Of a DNA stretch of 64,000 nucleotides, positions 45,989-54,866 are shown one piece after another. Each line of letters opens with the position of its first letter. Position 1 is the first letter of the stretch. The translations under genes were made by a program, and so were the position numbers. The notes beneath the pieces were generated by a model that was given only the letters and a program-made list of their open reading frames with translations, did no database searches and was not told the DNA's origin. Source of the stretch: JAAYPI01 sp036734385 (lineage in GTDB: Bacteria > Bacteroidota > Bacteroidia > Bacteroidales > Paludibacteraceae); assembly GCA_036734385.1 (NCBI GenBank), contig DAIMYQ010000005.1, positions 1 through 64,000 of the forward strand. Direction: 5' to 3'.

Positions 45989-47122
45989 CTAGCATAAAAA
46001 ATCTCCGGCAATAGAAAACACCTTATCAAACATAACATCTACCTCTTCAGCATATTTTTCTTGCATTGGAAATGGCATTTCGTGGCAATATTCAAACGAA
46101 AAATCATATTCGGTTAAGCATTTCTCAGCACAAATATCTCCCAAAGCTTTCCGAATACCTTGTGTTGGAATTACAGTATCTTTTTTAAGTGATATGGCTT
46201 TTATCCTTGAAGCAGCTTGTAAAAAAGATTTTTCCCTATATTCTTTCATTACATTGGCATCTATCATTGACTTAAAAGCCTGATCACAAGTATCTTGTTT
46301 ATCCAAATTATTCAAAAAAGTATATTGATAATAGTCGAACAATTTAGAGAAAGCGACCTTATCCATAATGTAACGGGAGTTTCCATTCATTTTATTAAAG
46401 ACAGAACCTCCGCAAAACATAAACAATTTAGAATCACTAAATAATGATTCTGGATTTGATAATAACATCACTTGTCCGAGTAAAGAGCCTATAGAATAGG
46501 TAAAAAAGTCTACTTTAGCATCTTCTGTAAAGTACCGATTTCTCCCTTGTTTAATCTGCATAAGAAGCTGACAGATATTGTCGATGGTTTCTTTGCCTGA
46601 AGTATAAAATCTTAACGGATTATCAGTCAATCTATCACTAAGGGCAATATTTGCAACACTAAGGTTTTCGGGACTATGCAATATATTCCTACGTTCAGAG
46701 ACATAATTACTCACAGCTCTCGGTAAATACCAATTGGATGGAGTTCTGTTAACATGAAAGGCTATCGGAAAAAGCAAAACTGGTTTTCCTGTATGCAAAG
46801 CTAAAAACTCAGCCCAACACAAATATTTTTCCCAACTTCTCTCATTCAATCCATGAAGCAAAATAATCACAGAACTGTTTTTTTTAGACCCTTTATAACG
46901 AAAAATAGGATAATTAAAAGAGTTATTTTCAGAAACACTATAATCTGATAGATGACAACCAAAAGAATTTTCAAATGACTTTTGAAGAATTGCCAAATCT
47001 TTATTTTTTTCTTCTACCGTAAAAGAAGAGGAAACGATTTCTAGAGGAGAATTTTCTATTGCACAATTTTTATTGAAATCAAAAATTGCCTTAAGTGCAT
47101 TGAATCTTTCTAAAACTTTCAT
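45989..47122 (-). CDS. alpha/beta-hydrolase-like protein (probable DUF6051)
   Basis: This 377-residue protein, without a signal peptide, has an alpha/beta-hydrolase core. The oxyanion region is LLHGLNERSWEKYL, the nucleophile elbow is FTYSIGSLLG (Ser in YSIGS), the candidate acid is Asp in LKKDTVIP, and the candidate histidine is in YCHEMPFP. The helical insert between strand 6 and 8 is long. It appears to be an orphan esterase or lipase-like protein; substrate unknown. The DUF6051 name is from memory of similar Bacteroidota proteins. A start at 47143 is possible; 47122 fits better. Confidence 0.7.
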   Translation of the reverse strand: MKVLERFNALKAIFDFNKNCAIENSPLEIVSSSFTVEEKNKDLAILQKSFENSFGCHLSDYSVSENNSFNYPIFRYKGSKKNSSVIILLHGLNERSWEKYLCWAEFLALHTGKPVLLFPIAFHVNRTPSNWYLPRAVSNYVSERRNILHSPENLSVANIALSDRLTDNPLRFYTSGKETIDNICQLLMQIKQGRNRYFTEDAKVDFFTYSIGSLLGQVMLLSNPESLFSDSKLFMFCGGSVFNKMNGNSRYIMDKVAFSKLFDYYQYTFLNNLDKQDTCDQAFKSMIDANVMKEYREKSFLQAASRIKAISLKKDTVIPTQGIRKALGDICAEKCLTEYDFSFEYCHEMPFPMQEKYAEEVDVMFDKVFSIAGDFLC

Positions 47123-47323
47123 AATTTTAGTATTAAAAAACAAAACAAAGAAAAGTTTCTTTGTTTAAGAAATGAAATAAAAGGGTTTCTAAACCACACA
47201 TTGGGTTAAACCCCTAAAAATAGTGGTGAGAAATGAATATATGTGGTCAATGAAAAAATAAAAATTGATTCATTATGTTGGAAGATATCTCTAACTTATC
47301 TATTTATACTCAAAAAAATAATC

Positions 47324-47331
47324 TAAATTTG
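47324..47331 (+). promoter_or_regulatory. -7 element of the LytTR regulator gene
   Basis: TAAATTTG matches TAnnTTTG, 22 nt before the ATG at 47353. There is no good -33 element. Confidence 0.45.
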
Positions 47332-47352
47332 TAAGAGTTTTAAAGAGTGAAT

Positions 47353-48234
47353 ATGAGCATCGGAAGCAAAAAACACGTGGCAGAACATCTAACTAATAAG
47401 GGAAACCTTATTAAATTGATTATATTCACTGCTATTTTTGCCTTGTGTTTTGTTAATTTATACAAGCCATTTAGTTCTGCTACTTGGTATGAGGTTTCTC
47501 CCATAAAATATTTTTTATTTTCCTGTATTTTAGTTTTAACGGGTATTCTCGTGATTTCCCTCAGCAGATATTTAATGTACCTATTCGTAAGAAGGCATAA
47601 ATTGTATTATCTTGAATATTTTTTATGGATACTAACAGAGATTGTTGTATTAGCATCTTTGTATACGGTATACACCTTGTCAGTACGCGAATTTCCAACT
47701 CCATTGTCTATAGATATTGTTGCTGACGTTTTTAGAGAGTCAAATATTAATACCTTTTTAATCATCTTGTTGCCCTACTGTGTCTCTTGGTTATATTTTT
47801 CTTTGGAAGATAAAAAGCATAAACTGAAAGATTTGGAAAAAGAGGAATACACAATCAATACTAAACTAGAACCTTCTGTCATTGCATTCAAAAACGATAG
47901 GGGAGAATTAAAATTCTCTGTTACCTTTGACAATATTATCTATTTAGAATCTGCTGATAATTACGTAATTATAAAATATCAAAACAAAGGGAAAATTTCT
48001 GAGTTTATGCTTCGAAATACATTAAAGCAACTATCAGAAGAACTTGAATCGACTGCTATCAAACGCTGTCATCGTTCTTATATGGTTAATTTTGAACATA
48101 TTACAGCGATTCGGACAGACAAAGAAGGTATTAGTCTCGAACTAGATGTCGACCGTTTAGGAGATATTCCTGTCTCTAAAACATACAACAACGAAGTAAC
48201 AGAAGCTTTTCTGCATTATTCAGGAAAGAAATAA
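47353..48234 (+). CDS. membrane-anchored LytTR transcriptional regulator
   Basis: This 293-residue protein has four predicted transmembrane helices in the first 160 residues, a short linker, and a C-terminal LytTR DNA-binding domain (about 190-290, with IIYLESADNYVIIKY, LKQLSEEL and CHRSYMVNFEHI). It lacks a response-regulator receiver domain, and no sensor kinase is adjacent. This membrane-LytTR arrangement recurs in Bacteroidota and suggests direct signal reception at the membrane. A GTG at 47347 is an alternative start. Confidence 0.86.
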   Translation: MSIGSKKHVAEHLTNKGNLIKLIIFTAIFALCFVNLYKPFSSATWYEVSPIKYFLFSCILVLTGILVISLSRYLMYLFVRRHKLYYLEYFLWILTEIVVLASLYTVYTLSVREFPTPLSIDIVADVFRESNINTFLIILLPYCVSWLYFSLEDKKHKLKDLEKEEYTINTKLEPSVIAFKNDRGELKFSVTFDNIIYLESADNYVIIKYQNKGKISEFMLRNTLKQLSEELESTAIKRCHRSYMVNFEHITAIRTDKEGISLELDVDRLGDIPVSKTYNNEVTEAFLHYSGKK

Positions 48235-48273
48235 AACTAGGCTTGGGAAAATTATGTAAAAATAGAATATGGA

Positions 48274-49305
48274 TTATTCGAAAGATCCCATCTTTAGCAT
48301 ATTGATTTCCATTTGGCTAAGGTGTCTCCACTTGCCACGTGATAAGTTTTTCTTGGTCAACCCTGCAAAATATACCCTATCCAACTTAATGATTTTGTAT
48401 CCCAACGATTCGAATATACGACGTACAATTCTATTTTTTCCGGAATGAATTTCGACACCTATTTCTTTGTGTGTATCATCAACAAAACTAACTTCATCCA
48501 CAACAATAAGACCGTCTTCCAACTCAATACCATTAGTAATTTTTGTCAAATCATCATTTGTCAACTGAGAATCAAGACTTACATGGTAAATTTTCTTCTT
48601 ATTATATTTTGGATGCGTCAATTTAGCTGCCATATCACCGTCGTTGGTTAAAAGCAAAACGCCCGTAGTATTACGGTCTAACCTCCCTACAGGATAAATA
48701 CGTTCGTTTGTAGCACCTTTCACTAAATCAAGCACGGTAAGTCTATCTTGCGGGTCATCCGATGTAGTAACACAGTTTTTGGGCTTATTAAGCAAAACAT
48801 ATACTTTCTTTTCGGGTCTTACCAATTGACTATGAAAATGTACTTTATCATCATACCCAACTTTCATTCCCATTTCCGTAACGATAACATCATTTACCCT
48901 TACAACACCCGCCGCAATATATTCGTCGGCTTCCCGACGTGAACAGATACCCGAATTAGCCAAATAACGATTCAAACGTATTTTACCATCACTTACAGCT
49001 TCTACTTTACGCTTAATTAGAACAGGCTTTCTGGGTACTGAATTGTAGGATCTTTTATCTCCGGTTGACGAAGCAAATTTTTTAGTTGGTCTAGAATAAC
49101 TTTCAGTTGACTTAGTCAAAGACTTTCCAACTCTTTTTTTAGAAAAAGAGTCACTCCCTTCGGTAGAGTCTTCGTAAACTTTTCTATATGTTTTTTCTTG
49201 AGTACCAAAACGGCTAGGTTTACGTTCAGCATTTCTGTCGGCTTTTCTATCGTTTTTTCTGATATAATTTTTTGATGAACTATCGTTGCTAAAATTCTTT
49301 CTCAT
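48274..49305 (-). CDS. 23S rRNA pseudouridine synthase, RluB/RsuA type
   Basis: This 343-residue enzyme has a low-complexity basic N-terminal extension of about 105 residues (rich in K, R, S), an S4 RNA-binding domain (about 108-165, IRLNRYLANSGICSRREADEYI) and an RsuA/RluB catalytic domain with the active-site aspartate in VGRLDRNTTGVLLLTNDG. RluB modifies 23S rRNA at position 2605 in E. coli. It is 21 nt after the DUF349 gene on the same strand. Confidence 0.9.
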   Translation of the reverse strand: MRKNFSNDSSSKNYIRKNDRKADRNAERKPSRFGTQEKTYRKVYEDSTEGSDSFSKKRVGKSLTKSTESYSRPTKKFASSTGDKRSYNSVPRKPVLIKRKVEAVSDGKIRLNRYLANSGICSRREADEYIAAGVVRVNDVIVTEMGMKVGYDDKVHFHSQLVRPEKKVYVLLNKPKNCVTTSDDPQDRLTVLDLVKGATNERIYPVGRLDRNTTGVLLLTNDGDMAAKLTHPKYNKKKIYHVSLDSQLTNDDLTKITNGIELEDGLIVVDEVSFVDDTHKEIGVEIHSGKNRIVRRIFESLGYKIIKLDRVYFAGLTKKNLSRGKWRHLSQMEINMLKMGSFE

Positions 49306-49326
49306 TTTTTGTTTTTTCCTTATTTA

Positions 49327-51054
49327 CTAAATAGTTTCATCTAATAGCTGTATTTTTTTCAATATCAAGTCACGTTCCTCTTTTAATTTCTCAAGATTGT
49401 GTTCCATTTCTTCTATCAATGTTCCTGATTTCTTGGATTTTGCATTTAAAAATCCGAAATTATTCTCGCGTGTTGCAATATCTGATTTTATTTGTTCGTA
49501 GGTACGTACTAACTTTTCCCTTTCACGGTATAACCCATTTGTAGATTTTTCGCCAGCCCCTACAATAGATGTTTTGAAAAAATTTAATTTTCTGTCAGTG
49601 TCATTTATTTTCAATCTATTAAACTGATCATCAATAGCTTTACGATATTCATTATATATTTTATCTTTTTCTTTAAAAGGAACATGCCCAATTTCAGCAT
49701 AACGAGCGGTAAGTTCTTTCAACCCTTCTACAGCAGACCCTTGATACGCAATAATTTCGGCAATTATTTCTTTCTTTTTTGCCAAATTTTCCGTTTGCTC
49801 GGAATTTTTCCCCTTAAATTCTTTTTCCTTTTCAGCAAAGAAAAAATCACAAGCTGTGATAAAACGTTTCCAAATGTAATCAGAAACTTTCTTACTAACA
49901 GGACCTACCGTTTTCCATTCTTGTTGAAGTTTAATGAGCTCGTCTGTTGTTACTTTCCAATCCTTACTATCTTTAAGAGCTTCAGCTTTTTCGCACAACA
50001 ACCTTTTTTTGTCTAAATTAGTATTTAATACGGCTTTGGACTCCTTATAAAAAATACTTTTTTGAATAAAAAATGTATCACAAGCCTTTCTAAATCTATC
50101 ATAAATTTTAGTATTATTCTTTTTGGGAGCAAAACCAATATTTTTCCACGCTTCCTGCAATTTAAGAATTTCTTGTGTCTTTTCATCCCAACCCTTATAC
50201 GTTTTTATTTCATCTAAACGCACACTCTCGACTAACTCGCATAACTCCTCCTTCTTCGCCAAATTTTGTTCTTCTTCACCCTTTTTCCCTTCATAAAAAA
50301 CAGCATGATTTTTATTGATAGTTTCAGAAGCTAACTTAAACCGTTGCCATAAAGTTTCTCTATACTCACGAGCCACTGGACCTAATTCTCTCCATTCAGA
50401 ATGAAGAATCTGTAATTTTTTAAATGCCTGATTTATATCTTTTTCTTCTAGTAGATTTTCAGCATCTTTGCACAATTCAACTTTGGCATCGTAATTTTTC
50501 TTGAAATCATAATCACGTAGCTCATTGCTAATTTTAACAAAATCGTAGAATTGTTCTAAATACAACTGATATTTTCTAACCAATTCTTTGTATTTTTCAG
50601 ACGGAACAGAACCTATATTGTTCCATTCTTGCTGCAATTCTTTAATTATTGGAAATGTTTTGTTTACATCTTCNNNNNNNNNNNNNNNNNNNNNNNNNNN
50701 NNNNNNNNNNNNNNNNNNNNNNNNNNNNNNNNNNNNNNNNNNNNNNNNNNNNNNNNNNNNNNNNNNNNNNNNNAATAAAGATTTCAACCTCGCTATTTCC
50801 GTTTTTGACTTGTCCAACTGAATTGATTCTCTGATTTTTTCAAGTACTTCAGAAAACGACAACAACTCCTCTGCTACAACTTCCTTTTCAGATTCTGATT
50901 TCGCTGGTTGCACACTTTGTTCTACACTCAAAGATTCAAGTGGTAACTCAACAACTACTTCCTTTTTTTTCTTTGATTGCTTCTTTACAATTTCTTCTTT
51001 TGCCGGTTTATTTTCTTCTGGCAATAGAGTTTCTTTGTTTTCAAGTGTTTCCAT
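49327..51054 (-). CDS. DUF349 repeat protein, interrupted by gap
   Basis: This is a protein of about 575 residues made of tandem DUF349 repeats. Each carries a LxxxWxxxGPV or IGxVP core such as LHSEWRELGPVAREYRETLWQRF, and a charged, coiled-coil-prone composition. An acidic, lysine-rich N-terminal region precedes them. A 100-N gap at 50674-50773 lies in the first repeat, so true length is uncertain. Function is unknown; the repeat is common in Bacteroidota and also occurs in actinobacteria. Confidence 0.82.
   Translation of the reverse strand: METLENKETLLPEENKPAKEEIVKKQSKKKKEVVVELPLESLSVEQSVQPAKSESEKEVVAEELLSFSEVLEKIRESIQLDKSKTEIARLKSLXXXXXXXXXXXXXXXXXXXXXXXXXXXXXXXXXXEDVNKTFPIIKELQQEWNNIGSVPSEKYKELVRKYQLYLEQFYDFVKISNELRDYDFKKNYDAKVELCKDAENLLEEKDINQAFKKLQILHSEWRELGPVAREYRETLWQRFKLASETINKNHAVFYEGKKGEEEQNLAKKEELCELVESVRLDEIKTYKGWDEKTQEILKLQEAWKNIGFAPKKNNTKIYDRFRKACDTFFIQKSIFYKESKAVLNTNLDKKRLLCEKAEALKDSKDWKVTTDELIKLQQEWKTVGPVSKKVSDYIWKRFITACDFFFAEKEKEFKGKNSEQTENLAKKKEIIAEIIAYQGSAVEGLKELTARYAEIGHVPFKEKDKIYNEYRKAIDDQFNRLKINDTDRKLNFFKTSIVGAGEKSTNGLYREREKLVRTYEQIKSDIATRENNFGFLNAKSKKSGTLIEEMEHNLEKLKEERDLILKKIQLLDETI
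50674..50773. other. assembly gap (100 N)
   Basis: This is a placeholder inside the DUF349 gene. The frame is kept across it by chance. Confidence 0.98.
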
Positions 51055-51109
51055 TTCAAAATCCTTTTAAATTATTGGAAAAATTCTCACAAAAAATATT
51101 GTGGAACTG

Positions 51110-51117
51110 CAAATATA
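51110..51117 (-). promoter_or_regulatory. -7 element of the DUF349 gene promoter
   Basis: TATATTTG on the minus strand matches TAnnTTTG, 55 nt before the start. Confidence 0.45.
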
Positions 51118-51262
51118 CGTGTTTTTTTTTTAGTGAATTATTTTTCTTTTAATTAATAGTGTTTTTTGGAAAATTAGCTTTTCAAATTTCAGTATAACCT
51201 AAAAATATAGTAATATTGCACCTTATTTCACATGGATTTACTTCATATAAAAACATCGTATA

Positions 51263-53692
51263 ATGAAAGTTTTAAAATTCGGCGGAACTTCTGTGGGTTC
51301 AATTAAAAACATTTTCCAGGTAAAAAATATTGTTAATTCTATTTCCGAACCAACAATCGTGATTGTTTCAGCTGTTGGAGGAATTACAGACAAGCTAATA
51401 AATACAGCAAAAAAAGCATCTTTGGGTAATAAAGAATACGAAAAAGACCTCAAAGAAATTGTTAATATTCACCAAAATATCATTGATGGAGTTATTGCTG
51501 AAAAAGATAAAAAAGAGGTTTATGCAACAGTAAACCTTTATTTTGAAGAATTAGCAAACATCTACAATGGAGTTTTTTTAATTAAAGACCTTTCTGAAAA
51601 AACATTAGACGTAATTGAAAGTTACGGAGAACGCATTTCTTCTTTTTTCATAAGCTATGCCATTGATGCAAAATTGATTAATGCTTTAGAAATCATTAAA
51701 ACAGAAACCGTTTTAGGAAAACGAAATATTGACCTAAAAACAACTGTTTCCAAAATACAGGAAACATTTAAAAGTCTTCCCAAAACATGTATTATGGGTG
51801 GATTTATTGCAACATCCTCAAAGACAAATGAAATTACTAATCTAGGAAGAGGTGGTTCAGACTACACTGCAGCTCTTGTTGCTGCCGCTTTAAATGCAGA
51901 ACAATTGGAAATTTGGACTGATGTTGACGGATTTTTAACGGCAGACCCCCGACTAGTTCCGAATGCCTATACAATTGAGCAGTTAAGTTATGTTGAAGCA
52001 ATGGAATTATCGAATTTTGGAGCTAAAGTCGTATATCCTCCAACAATTTATCCTGTCTATGCGAAAAATATTCCTGTTTTTATCAAAAACACAAATAATC
52101 CAACTGTAAAAGGGACAAAAATTACGAATAAAGAAAATTCTGAAGGAAAAACGATTAAGGGTATTTCATCTATCCACGATACCTGTTTGGTTACCCTTCA
52201 AGGAATGGGTATGGTTGGTGTCTTAGGAATTAGTTTCAGAACATTTAAAGCATTATCGGATGCCGGCATTAATGTTTTTTTAATTTCTCAGGCATCTTCG
52301 GAAAATTCTACCACTTTTGCTGTAAAAAATTCGGATGCAGAAGCAACGCTTGAAGCATTAACTACTGAATTCAAGAAAGAAATTGAACGCGGAGATATAG
52401 ACAAAATTACTCAAGAAAAAGATTTGGCAACTGTTGCTATTGTGGGCGAAAATATGAGAAATAACACAGGTATTGCCGGAAAATTATTTAACACATTGGG
52501 CAGAAGTGGAATTAACGTAATTGCGTGTGCACAAGGAGCCTCCGAAACAAATATTTCATTTGTTGTAAAAATGAGTAATTTACCCAAAGCACTAAATGTT
52601 ATACACGATTCTTTCTTTCTAGCTGATTATCAAGCTCTTAATATATTTTTAGTAGGAACAGGTACAGTAGGTGGAAGTTTGCTGGAACAAATCAAACAGC
52701 AACAAAATAAAATACTAAATCAGAATAGTGTTAAAATTAATGTGGTCGGTATTACTGATTTGAATGGGTCTTACTTTAATGCGGAAGGTATTAATTTGAA
52801 TAATTACCAAACAGAGGTTCGAGAAAAGGGAGAGCCTACTGCTCCTATAGAAATTAGTAAGAAAATATTAGAAATGAACCTATTCAATTCTGTATTTGTT
52901 GATTGTACCGCAAGTGCTCCAATAGCTGATTTATATGAGAATTTATTGGAAAATAATGTTTCTGTGGTAGCTGCTAATAAAATAGCAGCTTCATCAAAAT
53001 ACGAAAACTACATCAAACTAAAAGAAATTGCTCGCAAAAAAGGGGTTAAATATCTTTTCGAAACAAATGTAGGAGCAGGATTGCCAATCATCAACACAAT
53101 CAACAATTTGATCAATAGTGGTGACCAAATTTTAAAAATTGAAGCTGTATTGTCAGGTACATTAAACTTTATTTTTAACACGATAAGTCAAGAAATTTCT
53201 TTTTCTCAATCCATAAAAATGGCTCAGGAAGCACGATTTGCTGAACCCGACCCTCGTATTGACTTGAGTGGAAAAGACGTTATTCGCAAATTAGTTATTT
53301 TAGCACGTGAATCAGGATACAAGATAGAACAAGAAGATGTTAAAACAAATCTATTCGTTCCAGCCAAGTATTTTGAAGGTTCATTAGACGATTTTTGGAA
53401 AAATATTCCTGCAATGGATGCTGAATTTGAGTCACAAAGAAAACGCTTAGAAGCAGCACAAAAGAAATTCCGCTTTGTGGCTAAGATGGAAAATGGTGCT
53501 TGTGAGGTTGGTTTGCAAGAAGTTGACAATCGTCATCCATTTTACGATTTGGAAGGAAGCAACAATATAATTACTATACAAACTGAACGTTATTTTAATG
53601 ATCCGATGATTATTAAAGGATATGGTGCCGGAGCAAGTGTAACAGCTGCGGGTGTGTTTGGTGATATTATAAGCATTGTAAATATTCGATAG
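51263..53692 (+). CDS. thrA: bifunctional aspartate kinase / homoserine dehydrogenase
   Basis: This 809-residue enzyme performs the first and third steps from aspartate to threonine and methionine. It has a kinase domain with KFGGTSVGS at 5-13 and GRGGSDYTAAL, two ACT domains (about 310-450) implying amino-acid feedback, then a dehydrogenase domain with the NAD(P)-binding FLVGTGTVGGSLLEQI and the catalytic GTLNFIFNTI region. thrB and thrC are not present. The gene is the first of a group with the FKBP gene, DUF4827 and glmM. Confidence 0.96.
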   Translation: MKVLKFGGTSVGSIKNIFQVKNIVNSISEPTIVIVSAVGGITDKLINTAKKASLGNKEYEKDLKEIVNIHQNIIDGVIAEKDKKEVYATVNLYFEELANIYNGVFLIKDLSEKTLDVIESYGERISSFFISYAIDAKLINALEIIKTETVLGKRNIDLKTTVSKIQETFKSLPKTCIMGGFIATSSKTNEITNLGRGGSDYTAALVAAALNAEQLEIWTDVDGFLTADPRLVPNAYTIEQLSYVEAMELSNFGAKVVYPPTIYPVYAKNIPVFIKNTNNPTVKGTKITNKENSEGKTIKGISSIHDTCLVTLQGMGMVGVLGISFRTFKALSDAGINVFLISQASSENSTTFAVKNSDAEATLEALTTEFKKEIERGDIDKITQEKDLATVAIVGENMRNNTGIAGKLFNTLGRSGINVIACAQGASETNISFVVKMSNLPKALNVIHDSFFLADYQALNIFLVGTGTVGGSLLEQIKQQQNKILNQNSVKINVVGITDLNGSYFNAEGINLNNYQTEVREKGEPTAPIEISKKILEMNLFNSVFVDCTASAPIADLYENLLENNVSVVAANKIAASSKYENYIKLKEIARKKGVKYLFETNVGAGLPIINTINNLINSGDQILKIEAVLSGTLNFIFNTISQEISFSQSIKMAQEARFAEPDPRIDLSGKDVIRKLVILARESGYKIEQEDVKTNLFVPAKYFEGSLDDFWKNIPAMDAEFESQRKRLEAAQKKFRFVAKMENGACEVGLQEVDNRHPFYDLEGSNNIITIQTERYFNDPMIIKGYGAGASVTAAGVFGDIISIVNIR

Positions 53693-53701
53693 AAAATTCT
53701 T

Positions 53702-54247
53702 ATGAACAAAAGTTCCTTTTTATTTGCTACTTTTTTTATATGCTTATCTTGTTTAGTTAGTTGTAACAAACAATCGCCTCAAGATCCTGCAAATAAGGTT
53801 AGTCGGGTAGATACGGTTGCTGAAAAGTTATTGGTACTAAACCAAGCATATATAGAAGACGAATCAAAAGAAATTCTGGAATATATACAAAAAAACAGAC
53901 TTCCTATGCAAAAAACAGATATCGGAGTTTGGTATTGTATTGAGAAAGAAGGAAAAGGTCGTAAAGCAGAAAAAAATCAAAAAGTTGCACTCGCCTACTC
54001 TCTCGAATTGTTAGATGGTTCTGTTTGTTATTCTTCAGATAAACAAGGAGTTAAAAAGTTTATCGTTGGTAAGTGTCAAGTTGAAAGGGGTTTGGAAGAA
54101 GTTATCAAATTGTTTAACACAGGAACAGAGGCAGTTATTATCATTCCTTCCTATTTAGCTCATGGTGTAGCTGGTGACAGGCAATGTATTACTCCTCGAA
54201 CATCTATTTTATACAGGATAAAAATATTAAGCATTGAAAATTCATAA
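53702..54247 (+). CDS. FKBP-type peptidyl-prolyl isomerase lipoprotein
   Basis: This 181-residue lipoprotein has a signal ending in the lipobox LVSC (Cys21) and a C-terminal FKBP domain (about 85-180, with KNQKVALAYSLELLDGS and IIPSYLAHGVAGD). It would assist folding of periplasmic or outer-membrane proteins. It is close to GldI-like FKBP lipoproteins, but this identity cannot be decided. It starts 9 nt after thrA. Confidence 0.85.
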   Translation: MNKSSFLFATFFICLSCLVSCNKQSPQDPANKVSRVDTVAEKLLVLNQAYIEDESKEILEYIQKNRLPMQKTDIGVWYCIEKEGKGRKAEKNQKVALAYSLELLDGSVCYSSDKQGVKKFIVGKCQVERGLEEVIKLFNTGTEAVIIIPSYLAHGVAGDRQCITPRTSILYRIKILSIENS

Positions 54248-54312
54248 ATCAATTATTTTCAGGATAATTGATCATTATTTGTACTGTAAACAATTACTTA
54301 AACTATTTTCGA

Positions 54313-54855
54313 ATGAAAGTAACACTGAAATTTTTTCTACTATTCTTACTGATTCTCCCTTTTTTCTCAAGCTGCAGTAATGATGAAACGTATGCAGAAA
54401 AGCTAAAGAAAGAAAAAACAAAATTAAATGATTATATACAGGCAAATAATCTAGAAATATCAAGCGATTCGGCTTATTGTTTCAGTCACACAATTCCATG
54501 GCCGGAAAATCTTTATTTTAAAACTCCTCGGGGTGCCTATATTAACATTATCAGTAATGATACAACAAAAAGAGCAGCAACAGAAGGATGCTCTGTTATT
54601 GTGCGTTATGTAGCAACTAATATTGAAGGAACAGTTATTGCGGATAATATTTCAACTGCTGATAGTAGAAATGGTTATGAATTTATATATACAGCGGATA
54701 GCAGCACTCCTTGCATTGCATGGAATGATGTTATGCCTTACCTACACAATGACGCTGAAGCAACAATTATTGCAACCTCCAAAATAGGATTTAGCACATA
54801 CCAAACATCTGTTACCACTGTTATTTCTACCGTATCTTTAACCATAACAAATTAA
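54313..54855 (+). CDS. DUF4827 lipoprotein
   Basis: This 180-residue lipoprotein has its lipobox FSSC at Cys21, and a DUF4827 domain that looks FKBP-like in length and strand pattern, with KLKKEKTKLNDYIQANNLEIS and a C-terminal GFSTYQTSVT. The start at 54313 is chosen for the signal peptide (MKVTLKFFLLFLLILPFF); the frame extends to 54268 without support. Function unknown; the same neighbour, glmM, follows in other Bacteroidales. Confidence 0.82.
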   Translation: MKVTLKFFLLFLLILPFFSSCSNDETYAEKLKKEKTKLNDYIQANNLEISSDSAYCFSHTIPWPENLYFKTPRGAYINIISNDTTKRAATEGCSVIVRYVATNIEGTVIADNISTADSRNGYEFIYTADSSTPCIAWNDVMPYLHNDAEATIIATSKIGFSTYQTSVTTVISTVSLTITN

Positions 54856-54866
54856 TTATACAATAT

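Noticed and set aside
51233..51300. Short ATG reading frame before thrA as a possible leader peptide
   Set aside because: It has no run of Thr or Ile codons and no terminator hairpin follows, and it runs into thrA in another frame.
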